From: Deltaproteobacteria bacterium
GTDB lineage: Bacteria > Desulfobacterota > SM23-61
Direction: 5' to 3'
Length of the DNA: 32,471 nt
Assembly: GCA_030654105.1 (NCBI GenBank)
Contig: JAURYC010000212.1
Coordinates: forward strand, 1-32,471
Under the pieces are notes generated by a model. The model ran no database searches. It was not told the DNA's origin and worked only from the letters and a program-made list of their open reading frames with translations. This document shows positions 24,018-30,743 of the stretch, one piece after another (within the stretch, counting starts at the first letter, position 1; the number at the start of each line of letters is the position of its first letter). A program made the position numbers and the translations under genes.

Positions 24018-25580
24018 ATGGCAATCAACTCCATTATGGAAAAATTAATTAAAGATCTCCAAGAGCGAAAGGCCAAAATCGAACTCGCCGGCGGGGCCGA
24101 TAAAATTGAAAAACAACACCAATTAGGAAAACTCTCCGCCCGAGAACGAATCCTAAATTTATTGGACTCGCAAAGCTTTGTAGAAACCGACATGTTCGTC
24201 CACCATCGGTGTGAGTTTTTCGGAATGGATAAGGTGGAAGCCCCGGATGATGGGGTAGTTACGGGTTACGGGACCATTGATGGCCGCCAGGTTTTTATTT
24301 TTTCCCAGGACTTCACCGTTTTAGGAGGGTCCCTGGGTGAGGCCCATGCCTCTAAAATCGTTAAAATTATGGATCTGGCTGCCAAAACGGGGGCTCCGTT
24401 GATCGGGATCAACGACTCCGGCGGGGGACGCATTCAAGAAGGCATTGACGCTCAATATGGTTATGGCCGCATCTTTTACCGCAACTCCATTTACTCCGGA
24501 GTCATCCCCCAACTCTCTGCCATTTTGGGTCCTTGTGCCGGGGGAGCCGTTTATTCTCCGGCAATTACCGATTTTATTTTCATGACCGAAGGCATCAGCC
24601 GTATGTACATTACGGGCCCGAACGTCATCAAAGAAACGACCGGTGAGGTGATCAGCGACGAGGAGTTAGGAGGTGCCCGAGTCCATAATTTTATCAGCGG
24701 GGTGGCCCATTTCTTTTCCCGTGGGGAAGAAGAATGTTTACAGCAGATCCGCAGGCTTCTGACCTTTTTGCCGAGCAGTAACCGGGAAGCCCCCCCTATC
24801 CGTTATTCTGGGGATCCATTGGATCGCCCGAACGACAAACTCCTGGAGATCGTACCGGTGGAAACAAAACGGCCCTACAACGTGATCAAGGTCATCGAGG
24901 AGATCGTCGATGACCATAATTTCTTCGAAGTGCATCAGCACTGGGCGAAAAATATCGTCGTCGGGTTCGCTCGCATTCACGGCCATCCCATCGGAGTGAT
25001 CGCCAATCAGCCCTTCTTTCTAGCGGGGACGCTGGACATCAACGCTTCGGATAAGGCTGCTCGGTTTATTCGTTTCTGTGACTGTTTCGGCATTCCCCTC
25101 CTCACTCTTGTAGATACACCTGCTTTTCTACCCGGCAAAACCCAGGAGTTTGGCGGTATCATCCGGCACGGGGCAAAAATCCTCTTCGCTTATAGTGAAG
25201 CTACGGTTCCCAAGGTCACGGTGATATTACGCAAAGGGTACGGCGGCGGTTATGTGGCTATGTGCCACCGCGAATTGGGAGCAGACGCCGTTTTCGCTTG
25301 GCCAACGGCCGAAATCGCCATGATGGGCGCAGAAGGTGCGGCCAGTATTATTTTCCGCAGAGAAATTGAAAAAGCTCCCGATTCAGAAAAAAAACGAGAG
25401 GAAAAGATCCGGGAATACCGCGAACAGTTTTCTAACCCCTACGTTTCTGGGCAGCGGGGGTATGTGGATTATATCATCAGTCCGGTAGAGACCCGGGCCA
25501 TGATCTCCCGGGCTTTCGAGATGCTTTGGAAGAAGCAGGAAGAAAGGCCCAAGAAAAAGCACGGTTCCATCCCCTTGTAA
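24018..25580 (+). CDS. Acyl-CoA carboxylase beta subunit (carboxyltransferase; propionyl/methylmalonyl-CoA type)
   Basis: 520 residues, the usual size for PccB or MmdA. Crotonase-fold carboxyltransferase: GKLSARERILNLLD near the N-terminus, GGSLGEAHASKIVKIMD, the oxyanion-hole segment INDSGGGRIQEG, GPCAGGAVYSPA, LGGARVHNFISGVAHF and in the second half YGGGYVAMCHRELGAD and PTAEIAMMGAEGAA. It moves CO2 between biotin and an acyl-CoA, most likely propionyl/methylmalonyl-CoA. No biotin carrier or biotin carboxylase is next to it, so it may partner with subunits encoded elsewhere. ATG 24018 follows GGGGAGG; the frame is open upstream but lacks a ribosome binding site. Confidence 0.93.
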   Translation: MAINSIMEKLIKDLQERKAKIELAGGADKIEKQHQLGKLSARERILNLLDSQSFVETDMFVHHRCEFFGMDKVEAPDDGVVTGYGTIDGRQVFIFSQDFTVLGGSLGEAHASKIVKIMDLAAKTGAPLIGINDSGGGRIQEGIDAQYGYGRIFYRNSIYSGVIPQLSAILGPCAGGAVYSPAITDFIFMTEGISRMYITGPNVIKETTGEVISDEELGGARVHNFISGVAHFFSRGEEECLQQIRRLLTFLPSSNREAPPIRYSGDPLDRPNDKLLEIVPVETKRPYNVIKVIEEIVDDHNFFEVHQHWAKNIVVGFARIHGHPIGVIANQPFFLAGTLDINASDKAARFIRFCDCFGIPLLTLVDTPAFLPGKTQEFGGIIRHGAKILFAYSEATVPKVTVILRKGYGGGYVAMCHRELGADAVFAWPTAEIAMMGAEGAASIIFRREIEKAPDSEKKREEKIREYREQFSNPYVSGQRGYVDYIISPVETRAMISRAFEMLWKKQEERPKKKHGSIPL

Positions 25581-25674
25581 AACCGCAAAGCGCAAAGAGC
25601 ATAGCGCATAGCGAAAAAAAACCGAAAAAATTTTAATGCGATTACGCTAAGCGCTCTGCGCTATGCGGTTTTTT
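25579..25674. terminator. Heptad-periodic hairpin between convergent genes
   Basis: Arm 25579-25600 pairs with 25653-25674 with one mismatch and one bulge; both arms step in sevens (CGCAAAG, CGCAAAG, AGCATAG, CGCATAG on the left; CGCTAAG, CGCTCTG, CGCTATG on the right). A-runs on the left and T-runs on the right make it usable as a bidirectional intrinsic terminator between the carboxyltransferase and MaoC genes. The palindrome reaches into the MaoC stop codon. Confidence 0.7.
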
Positions 25675-26134
25675 AGGCGTAGTAACGGTAAATCGCCTCA
25701 GCCACGCAAGCCGGCTTCTCTTTGCCTTCCACTTCGAAATTTAAATTAAAAATCGCCTGTACGCCTCCTTTAATCTCTTCGATTGCTGCCAGAGTGGCTC
25801 GCACTCTCACGTTGGAAGGGATGGGGACCGGGGCCGTAAATCGTAGTTTGTTCAAGCCGTAGTTTACCCCCATCTTCTTCTCCTCGATGTCCATAATATT
25901 AGCCAGCAGGTAGGGCGCTAAGCTCAGGGTGTAATATCCATGGGCGATCGGCCCGCCGAAAGGTGATTCCCGCCTTGCCCTTTCCGGATCCACGTGAATC
26001 CACTGATGATCGAGGGTGGCATCGGCAAACATATTGATGGCCTCCTGCGTCACCGGATGCCAGTCGCTCACTCCCACTTCCTGTCCGACCATCTTCTTCA
26101 ATTCTTCCAGATTTTGAATGATGCGCTTGGGCAT
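25673..26134 (-). CDS. MaoC-like (R)-specific enoyl-CoA hydratase
   Basis: 153 residues, a hot-dog-fold dehydratase. The hydratase motif is present: D42 and H47 in ATLDHQWIHVDP, then SPFGGPIAHGYYTLSL. This single-domain form hydrates trans-2-enoyl-CoA to (R)-3-hydroxyacyl-CoA. AGGAGG lies 6 nt before the ATG. It is convergent with the carboxyltransferase; both may serve the same acyl-CoA metabolism as the 11.9-15.9 kb cluster. Confidence 0.92.
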   Translation of the reverse strand: MPKRIIQNLEELKKMVGQEVGVSDWHPVTQEAINMFADATLDHQWIHVDPERARRESPFGGPIAHGYYTLSLAPYLLANIMDIEEKKMGVNYGLNKLRFTAPVPIPSNVRVRATLAAIEEIKGGVQAIFNLNFEVEGKEKPACVAEAIYRYYA

Positions 26135-26238
26135 AATTTCCTCCTGATCGATTCATTCGGCTGTGCAAGTTTACGCCGGATTTTGCTTACCACAAAATTC
26201 CATTCCGGTCAACCAACAACTTCTTTTTCTGCAGCTCT

Positions 26239-26292
26239 AACCCAACGAGCCCAATAAACCCAATGAGCGCAATAAACTCAACAAACCAAACG
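26239..26292. repeat. Six degenerate 9-nt repeats
   Basis: Units aacccaacg, agcccaata, aacccaatg, agcgcaata, aactcaaca and aaccaaacg run head to tail just upstream of the tRNA-Arg promoter. No spacers are present, so it is not a CRISPR. Purpose unknown. Confidence 0.7.
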
Positions 26293-26321
26293 TTGACAAA
26301 ACCATTTGAAGATGCTAAAAA
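26293..26321 (+). promoter_or_regulatory. Predicted promoter of tRNA-Arg
   Basis: Perfect TTGACA (26293-26298), a 17-nt spacer and TAAAAA (26316-26321). The predicted start lies a few nucleotides before the tRNA at 26336. Confidence 0.55.
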
Positions 26322-26335
26322 TAAATTTAAGAAAT

Positions 26336-26412
26336 GGGCGATTAGCTCAGATGGATAGAGCGTTGGTCTCCGGAACCAAAGGCCGTGGGTTCGAACCCCG
26401 CATCGCCTACCA
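26336..26412 (+). tRNA. tRNA-Arg (anticodon CCG), left border of the island
   Basis: Acceptor GGGCGAT pairs with ATCGCCT (first pair G:U); the anticodon loop CTCCGGA gives CCG; the T arm has the TTCGAAC loop; CCA is encoded (26410-26412). Composition and gene content change right after it, so its 3' end is the likely attachment site of the accessory region to the right. Confidence 0.95.
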
Positions 26413-26466
26413 CTAAAATCAATAACTTACATCATATTTTACTTTTTCAATTATTCTTAAAACGTA

Positions 26467-26489
26467 ATTCCCACCATTATTCCCACCAT
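26467..26489. repeat. Two direct 11-nt repeats near the tRNA (possible recombinase arm site)
   Basis: ATTCCCACCAT occurs at 26467-26477 and 26479-26489, separated by one base. Short direct repeats just inside a tRNA-integrated island are often integrase arm sites, but no integrase gene is in the window, so this is a guess. Confidence 0.35.
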
Positions 26490-26594
26490 GCTTTAATATG
26501 CTGGTAAACCCCTTTCCTGGGCTTGCTGTAACGCTAAATTCGGGCTTTTAGGCATCGGGTAGGGGTTGGGGGGGCAGGGTTAAATTATTGGTTG

Positions 26595-26622
26595 TTGACT
26601 TCCCCACCCATTCTGGTATTAT
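26595..26622 (+). promoter_or_regulatory. Predicted promoter with no downstream gene before a terminator
   Basis: TTGACT (26595-26600), a 16-nt spacer and TATTAT (26617-26622). It points at the intrinsic terminator at 26685-26719, about 60 nt away, with no credible reading frame between. Confidence 0.5.
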
Positions 26623-26628
26623 CCACTA

Positions 26629-26719
26629 AGAAATACGCTCTCCAATCCCCTTGCTCGGAGGGAAGGCATGGTAAGGAGATTTTTAAACCCCATTTCTTGA
26701 AAGAGAGGTGGGGTTTTTT
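26629..26719 (+). ncRNA. Candidate small RNA of about 90 nt
   Basis: Defined only by the promoter at 26595-26622 and the strong terminator at 26685-26719; the interior (26629-26684) encodes no convincing peptide and holds a purine-rich GGAGGGAAGG segment that could pair with ribosome binding sites. Not assigned to any known RNA family. The remainder of 26413-26898 holds the direct repeats above and a possible promoter (TTGACA at 26746-26751, weak -10) for the following operon. Confidence 0.35.
26685..26719 (+). terminator. Strong intrinsic terminator
   Basis: A stem of 14 pairs (26685-26698 with 26703-26716, including three G:U pairs) is capped by a GAAA tetraloop and runs into six Ts (26714-26719). 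It may end the small RNA candidate or read-through from tRNA-Arg. Confidence 0.85.
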
Positions 26720-26898
26720 GTTTAACGACTTCCTGAAAGGGAGATTTGACAAGTCTTTTCAAAAGATGTAGGGTTCAATCCATGATCGATAGAATGGGTG
26801 TTTTTAGATAGACTTTGGGTTGGGCGGACTATTATGAGCGAACTTATCTCTCAATTCTGTGAAGAATGCATCACAAAACCGGGGAGCAGGGTGCTCGC

Positions 26899-28044
26899 AT
26901 GATGCGCGTGACCCTCAATCCGGAAGTGCTGCGCTGGGCGCGCGAGCGTGCAGGAAGGACGGTGCAAGACCTCGCGGCTCCGTTCCCAAAGCTCGATCGC
27001 TGGGAGCGTGGCGAGGAGCGGCCGACGCTCAAACAGGTCGAGCGCTTCGCCAAGGCTGTGCGCGCCCCCGTCGGCTACCTGTTCCTGCCAGAGCCCCTGG
27101 TCGAGAGCCTGCCGATCCCGGACTTCCGCACCGCCGGAAATGTGCACAGTGGGCACCCGACCCCCGAGCTGCTCGATACCATTTACATCTGCCAGCAACG
27201 TCAGGAGTGGTACCGCGATTTCGCGCGGTCTATGGGCGAGGGGTCGCTGGCCTTTGTCGGCTCCGCCCATGTCAGGAGCGGCGTCGTGTCGACAGCTGCG
27301 ACCATCCGGCACGCACTCGGGTTCGAAGTGGAGGAGCGTCGCCGGATGCCGACGTGGACCGATTCCCTGCGCCGCTTCATCGAGCAGGCGGATGCCCTTG
27401 GGATCCTCGTGATGTGCAGTGGCGTGGTGCTCAACAACAACCGCCGCCACCTCGATCCGGAGGAGTTTCGCGGCTTTGCGATGGCGGACGACCTGGCGCC
27501 GCTGGTGTTCATCAACGGCGCGGACACCAAGGCCGCGCAGATGTTCACGCTGGCGCACGAACTGGCGCACATCTGGCTCGGGCAGTCCGCCATCTCCGAT
27601 GCGCAAGCGCTGCTACTACCGGAGCTGGAAGTCGAGCGCTGGTGCAACCGGGTCGCGGCCGAGCTGCTCGTGCCGCTCGCTGTTCTGCGCGAGGAGTATG
27701 ACGAGGCCGCCGAGCTGGGCGACGAGGTCGGCCGCCTGGCGCGGTGCTTCAAGGTGAGCACCCTGGTCATCCTGCGCCGGATCCACGACGCGGGCGGGCT
27801 CACACGCGAAGGGCTCTGGGAGGCGTATAAACAGGAGCTTGCGCGGCTACGCGCGATTCCTAAGGGCAGCGGCGGCGACTTCTATCTGACCCAGGCCGCG
27901 CGGGTCAGCAAGCGCTTTGCCCGCGCGCTCGTCGGGAGCACGCTGGAGGGGCAAACCCTCCATCGCGATGCCTTCCGAATGCTCGGCTTCTCGAAGCTCC
28001 AGACCTTTCACGATCTCGGGCGGAGCCTGGGAGTGATGATCTGA
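26899..28044 (+). CDS. Xre-family helix-turn-helix / ImmA-IrrE metallopeptidase (COG2856)
   Basis: 381 residues from ATG 26899 (a second ATG follows directly; an upstream ATG at 26866 is less likely). The N-terminal Xre-type helix-turn-helix (VLRWARERAGRTVQDLA.. LDRWERGEERPTLKQVERFAKAV) is joined to an IrrE/ImmA Zn-peptidase domain with HELAH (H220, E221, H224 in this numbering) and the third-ligand segment ERWCNRVAAELLVP. Such proteins cleave regulators and act as antitoxin-like or stress switches. GC content (roughly two thirds) is far above the neighbours, so it came from another donor. Its stop overlaps the DUF4411 start by one base. Confidence 0.88.
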   Translation: MMRVTLNPEVLRWARERAGRTVQDLAAPFPKLDRWERGEERPTLKQVERFAKAVRAPVGYLFLPEPLVESLPIPDFRTAGNVHSGHPTPELLDTIYICQQRQEWYRDFARSMGEGSLAFVGSAHVRSGVVSTAATIRHALGFEVEERRRMPTWTDSLRRFIEQADALGILVMCSGVVLNNNRRHLDPEEFRGFAMADDLAPLVFINGADTKAAQMFTLAHELAHIWLGQSAISDAQALLLPELEVERWCNRVAAELLVPLAVLREEYDEAAELGDEVGRLARCFKVSTLVILRRIHDAGGLTREGLWEAYKQELARLRAIPKGSGGDFYLTQAARVSKRFARALVGSTLEGQTLHRDAFRMLGFSKLQTFHDLGRSLGVMI

Positions 28045-28538
28045 TGGCGTACCTGCTCGACGCCAACGTCTTCATCCAGGCCAAGAACCTGCACTATGGC
28101 CTCGACTTTTGTCCGGCGTTCTGGGATTGGCTCATCAGGCACAACACGGCGGGCCGGGTCTTCAGTATTGAGAAGGTTGGCGACGAGGTCGAGGCCGGCG
28201 GCGATGAGCTCGCCACGTGGGCCGCGGACCGCGGCACCGGTTTCTTCGTCAAGCCGGACGCGGCGATGCTGCCCGCGCTCGGGAGGGTCAGCGTCTGGGC
28301 CGCCGGCCAGCACTACGATCCTGCGGCCGTGAACACCTTCCTTCAAGTCGCGGACTATTACCTCGTGGCCCATGCGCTCGCCCACGGGCACACGGTTGTC
28401 ACCCACGAGATTGCCTCGACCTCGACGAAGAAGATCAAGATCCCGGACGCCTGCATCGGCCTCGGCATCAAGTGCATGACGCCGTTCGCGATGCTGCGCC
28501 GCGAGCGGGCGCGCTTCGTCCTGGGGCCGCAGATATGA
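28044..28538 (+). CDS. DUF4411 PIN-like protein (probable toxin partner of the ImmA/IrrE protein)
   Basis: 164 residues. PIN-like: the N-terminal strand MAYLLDANVFIQAKN carries the first Asp, then EKVGDEVEAGGDEL, ADYYLVAHALAHGHTVVTHE and a C-terminal segment KIPDACIGLGIKCM typical of DUF4411. The Xre-COG2856 plus DUF4411 pair is a recurrent two-gene module, often found inside type I restriction loci, and is considered toxin-antitoxin-like; nuclease activity here is inferred. High GC like its partner. Its stop overlaps the next start (ATGA). Confidence 0.85.
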   Translation: MAYLLDANVFIQAKNLHYGLDFCPAFWDWLIRHNTAGRVFSIEKVGDEVEAGGDELATWAADRGTGFFVKPDAAMLPALGRVSVWAAGQHYDPAAVNTFLQVADYYLVAHALAHGHTVVTHEIASTSTKKIKIPDACIGLGIKCMTPFAMLRRERARFVLGPQI

Positions 28539-28600
28539 CGCAAGTGAACGAGAGGGCCATCGAAGGTTACGTCGACGAGATTCTGCATCAGCGTGGGAAG
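28535..28600 (+). pseudogene. Truncated third gene of the operon, resembling the N-terminus of a type I restriction subunit (HsdR)
   Basis: An ATG overlapping the DUF4411 stop (ATGA) opens with MTQVNERAIEGYVDEILHQRG, which looks like the first residues of HsdR proteins (acidic FE.YVEEILL-type start followed normally by a GW..G..AEWD segment). After about 22 codons the sequence turns into an unrelated AT-richer palindromic element, and the frame runs on to a stop at 28789 without family signal. I read it as a gene cut by insertion or deletion. The HsdR assignment rests on few residues; the truncation is better supported than the name. Confidence 0.45.
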
Positions 28601-28763
28601 GGGACGCCCTTAAATAATTCAGTTAACATGAAAAGAGATTGCTTCTTAAAGAAGGGGCTATGCCGGAGCGAGGGGACGTTGGTTCCGAGACAACTCACAA
28701 TGGAAACTGTTGGCATTCTGCAAGGCGAGGGATTCGGCAAGTTGTTTCAGAACCAACGTCCCC
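28600..28763. mobile_element. REP-like palindromic insertion, no transposase
   Basis: Two arms, 28672-28695 and 28740-28763, are inverted repeats over 24 bp with two mismatches, beginning GGGGACGTTGGTTC and ending in its complement; a further GGGGACG plus CCTTAAATAATTCAGTTAAC lies at 28600-28627. The GGGGACG core next to a TTAAATAATTCA-type segment is what I recall from REP elements mobilised by Y1 (RAYT) transposases. No RAYT gene is present. The element separates the broken operon from Gabija. Confidence 0.55.
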
Positions 28764-28780
28764 TCCTCCACGGTACCATA

Positions 28781-28800
28781 TCTCCATGACATAATGGAGA
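28781..28800. promoter_or_regulatory. Perfect 7-bp palindrome upstream of gajA
   Basis: TCTCCAT and ATGGAGA (28781-28787 and 28794-28800) flank a possible -10 element CATAAT (28790-28795), 15 nt before the gajA start codon. It could be an operator or simply an RNA hairpin; no convincing -35 is seen. Confidence 0.35.
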
Positions 28801-28815
28801 GACAGGAATAGAGCC

Positions 28816-30741
28816 ATGTATGTTAAGAATCTTAGAATCAAGAACTTTCGGAACTTTTGCGACCCACCGTTTACGATGGACCTGCGGCCGTTCACGCTCA
28901 TCTTGGGTGAGAACAACATCGGGAAGACGAATCTTCTATCCGCAATTTCCCTACTCTTCAGCCAAGAGATCTCAGTCATCGAGCGCCGGAACCTTGAGAT
29001 TGATGACATCAATTACCTAACGGTCATCGCCTTCAAGAAGCAGGTCGCCGATCATTCCATTGAAGCTGATAAGGTCGTGTTCCCAGAGGTCGAGATCCAT
29101 GCAACGCTGAGCGACATTCAAGACGAGCAACACCCAGTCGTCGGTGACTGGTACAGTAACACGGACTTGACCGAGGCGTGCGTGACGTATCGGTTCTCAG
29201 TGCGAGGAAACTTCAAACGTGACAAATGGATCGAGGAGCAACGCGAGGCAATCGCTCGCAGAAAGGCGAAAGACGAGAAAGCGAACCCTGAGTCCGGTGT
29301 TGGTTCAGAGAAGCCGGATTACAGCCGGTATGTCGACTTCCCGATTGGAGAATACCGCCACACGATCTACGGAGGCGGACGTCCTTCGAATGAATGCGAA
29401 TCCTGGCTGCTGCGAATGCTTCGTGTTGAGATTCTCGATGCACTTCGTGACGCCGAACGAGAACTGGTCGCCGGCGGCGATCAACGTTTATTGTTTCGAG
29501 TGCTTCGGCAGAGCGGCGATGCTCGATACACAGATGTCAAAAGACTTCTCGAGGACCTCAAGCGCGCGATCGATCTTGATCCATCACTCGCGGAGATCAA
29601 GAAAGAAGTTCAAAAGGTGCTTAAACTTGTGTCGCTTTACACTCCTGGTGAAGACCATTCCATCGGACTGCAATTTGCGGCTCCCGAAGCAGTCGAGATC
29701 TTGAAGAAGATCGGTATGACCTATGGCGCAAACCCCATTACCGTCGCTCGCAATGGCCTCGGTCGGAACAATCTCCTCTATGTGGCACTTGTGTTATCGC
29801 AGTTGGCCAAAGCACCGGATATCTCCACCGGAGATGACGCCTTCGTCTGTTTTCGCCTTGTTGGAATCGAGGAACCGGAAGCCCATCTGCATCCACATCT
29901 TGAGGACCACCTCGCCCGAAACATTGAGGATATCAGGAAAGACCATTCCAATTCGTTGCAGTTGATCCTCACCTCACACTCCACCCATGTGGCGGCGAAG
30001 CTCTCCCTTAAGAATACAGCCGTGCTATTTCGCCGCGACTCAGATGGTGCCATTGCCGCACACTACGTCCTCGAGGGCATCGATCCTGTCAAGGACAAGG
30101 ACGCCGTTCGTTTTTTGAGTCTGTATCTCGATGCGACGAAGTCTCGGATGTTCTTCGCACGGCGGCTCATTCTCGTTGAGGGCATCGCGGAACAAATTGT
30201 TATTCCCATGCTCTTCGAGCAGGTCACAGGTCAATCACTCGAAAGCATCGGTTGCACCGTCATTAACGTGAACGGCGTTGCTTTCCGCCACTTTCTGACG
30301 ATCGTGAAAAACGGATTCTTCAAGAAGTGTGTGGTGCTCACAGACAGTGATGCAGGGACAAAAACCGAGAACCGGGCCGAATCATTGCGGGCCGACTTCA
30401 AAGACATTCCACACATCGACATTCAGGTCACAACCGAAAGTACGTTTGAAAAGGATCTTATCAAATTCAACAGATCTGATGCAGGAAAGGAACTTTTATT
30501 TGATGCACTCTCGGTGACTAAGCCAAGCAACGGCCCAAAGCTCAAGACTGAGACAGGAGCAACTGACATCGACGTTGACGCTTTCTTCGCCGAGATCGAG
30601 AACTACAAGGCCGAGTTTGCATTCAGCCTCATGTCGGCTCTTGAGGATGAGCGCCAGGCGGCAAAGAAAGACAGCCGCTCGCCCAAGAAGTTGGCCATTC
30701 CGAACTACATTTCTCAAGCGCTCGACTTCATCAAGGGGTAG
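28816..30741 (+). CDS. gajA: Gabija GajA: OLD-family ATPase/TOPRIM nuclease
   Basis: 641 residues. N-terminal SMC/ABC-like ATPase half: Walker A GENNIGKTN (31-39), signature region NGLGRNNLLYVAL (313-325), Walker B LVGIEEPEAHLHPHLE (348-363), H-loop TSHSTH (386-391). C-terminal TOPRIM nuclease: E455 in LILVEGIAEQ and D510/D512 in VVLTDSDAG. Together with the adjacent UvrD-like helicase this is the class 2 OLD arrangement called Gabija, in which GajA nicks DNA when cellular nucleotide levels fall during phage infection. AGGA lies about 9 nt before the ATG. Composition differs from the GC-rich genes to the left. Confidence 0.88.
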   Translation: MYVKNLRIKNFRNFCDPPFTMDLRPFTLILGENNIGKTNLLSAISLLFSQEISVIERRNLEIDDINYLTVIAFKKQVADHSIEADKVVFPEVEIHATLSDIQDEQHPVVGDWYSNTDLTEACVTYRFSVRGNFKRDKWIEEQREAIARRKAKDEKANPESGVGSEKPDYSRYVDFPIGEYRHTIYGGGRPSNECESWLLRMLRVEILDALRDAERELVAGGDQRLLFRVLRQSGDARYTDVKRLLEDLKRAIDLDPSLAEIKKEVQKVLKLVSLYTPGEDHSIGLQFAAPEAVEILKKIGMTYGANPITVARNGLGRNNLLYVALVLSQLAKAPDISTGDDAFVCFRLVGIEEPEAHLHPHLEDHLARNIEDIRKDHSNSLQLILTSHSTHVAAKLSLKNTAVLFRRDSDGAIAAHYVLEGIDPVKDKDAVRFLSLYLDATKSRMFFARRLILVEGIAEQIVIPMLFEQVTGQSLESIGCTVINVNGVAFRHFLTIVKNGFFKKCVVLTDSDAGTKTENRAESLRADFKDIPHIDIQVTTESTFEKDLIKFNRSDAGKELLFDALSVTKPSNGPKLKTETGATDIDVDAFFAEIENYKAEFAFSLMSALEDERQAAKKDSRSPKKLAIPNYISQALDFIKG

Positions 30742-30743
30742 CG

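Noticed and set aside
26239-26292. Short direct repeats as a CRISPR array
   Set aside because: Units are 9 nt, contiguous and degenerate, with no unique spacers and no cas genes nearby.
26851-27803. Several long reading frames on both strands across the ImmA/IrrE gene (up to about 280 codons)
   Set aside because: They are shadows caused by very high GC. Only the frame at 26899-28044 has domain motifs, and it overlaps its partner in the normal way.
28600-30741. Retron or RNA-guided system (structured DNA next to an OLD-type nuclease)
   Set aside because: No reverse transcriptase is present, the hairpin looks like a REP remnant, and the OLD protein pairs with a UvrD-like helicase as in Gabija.
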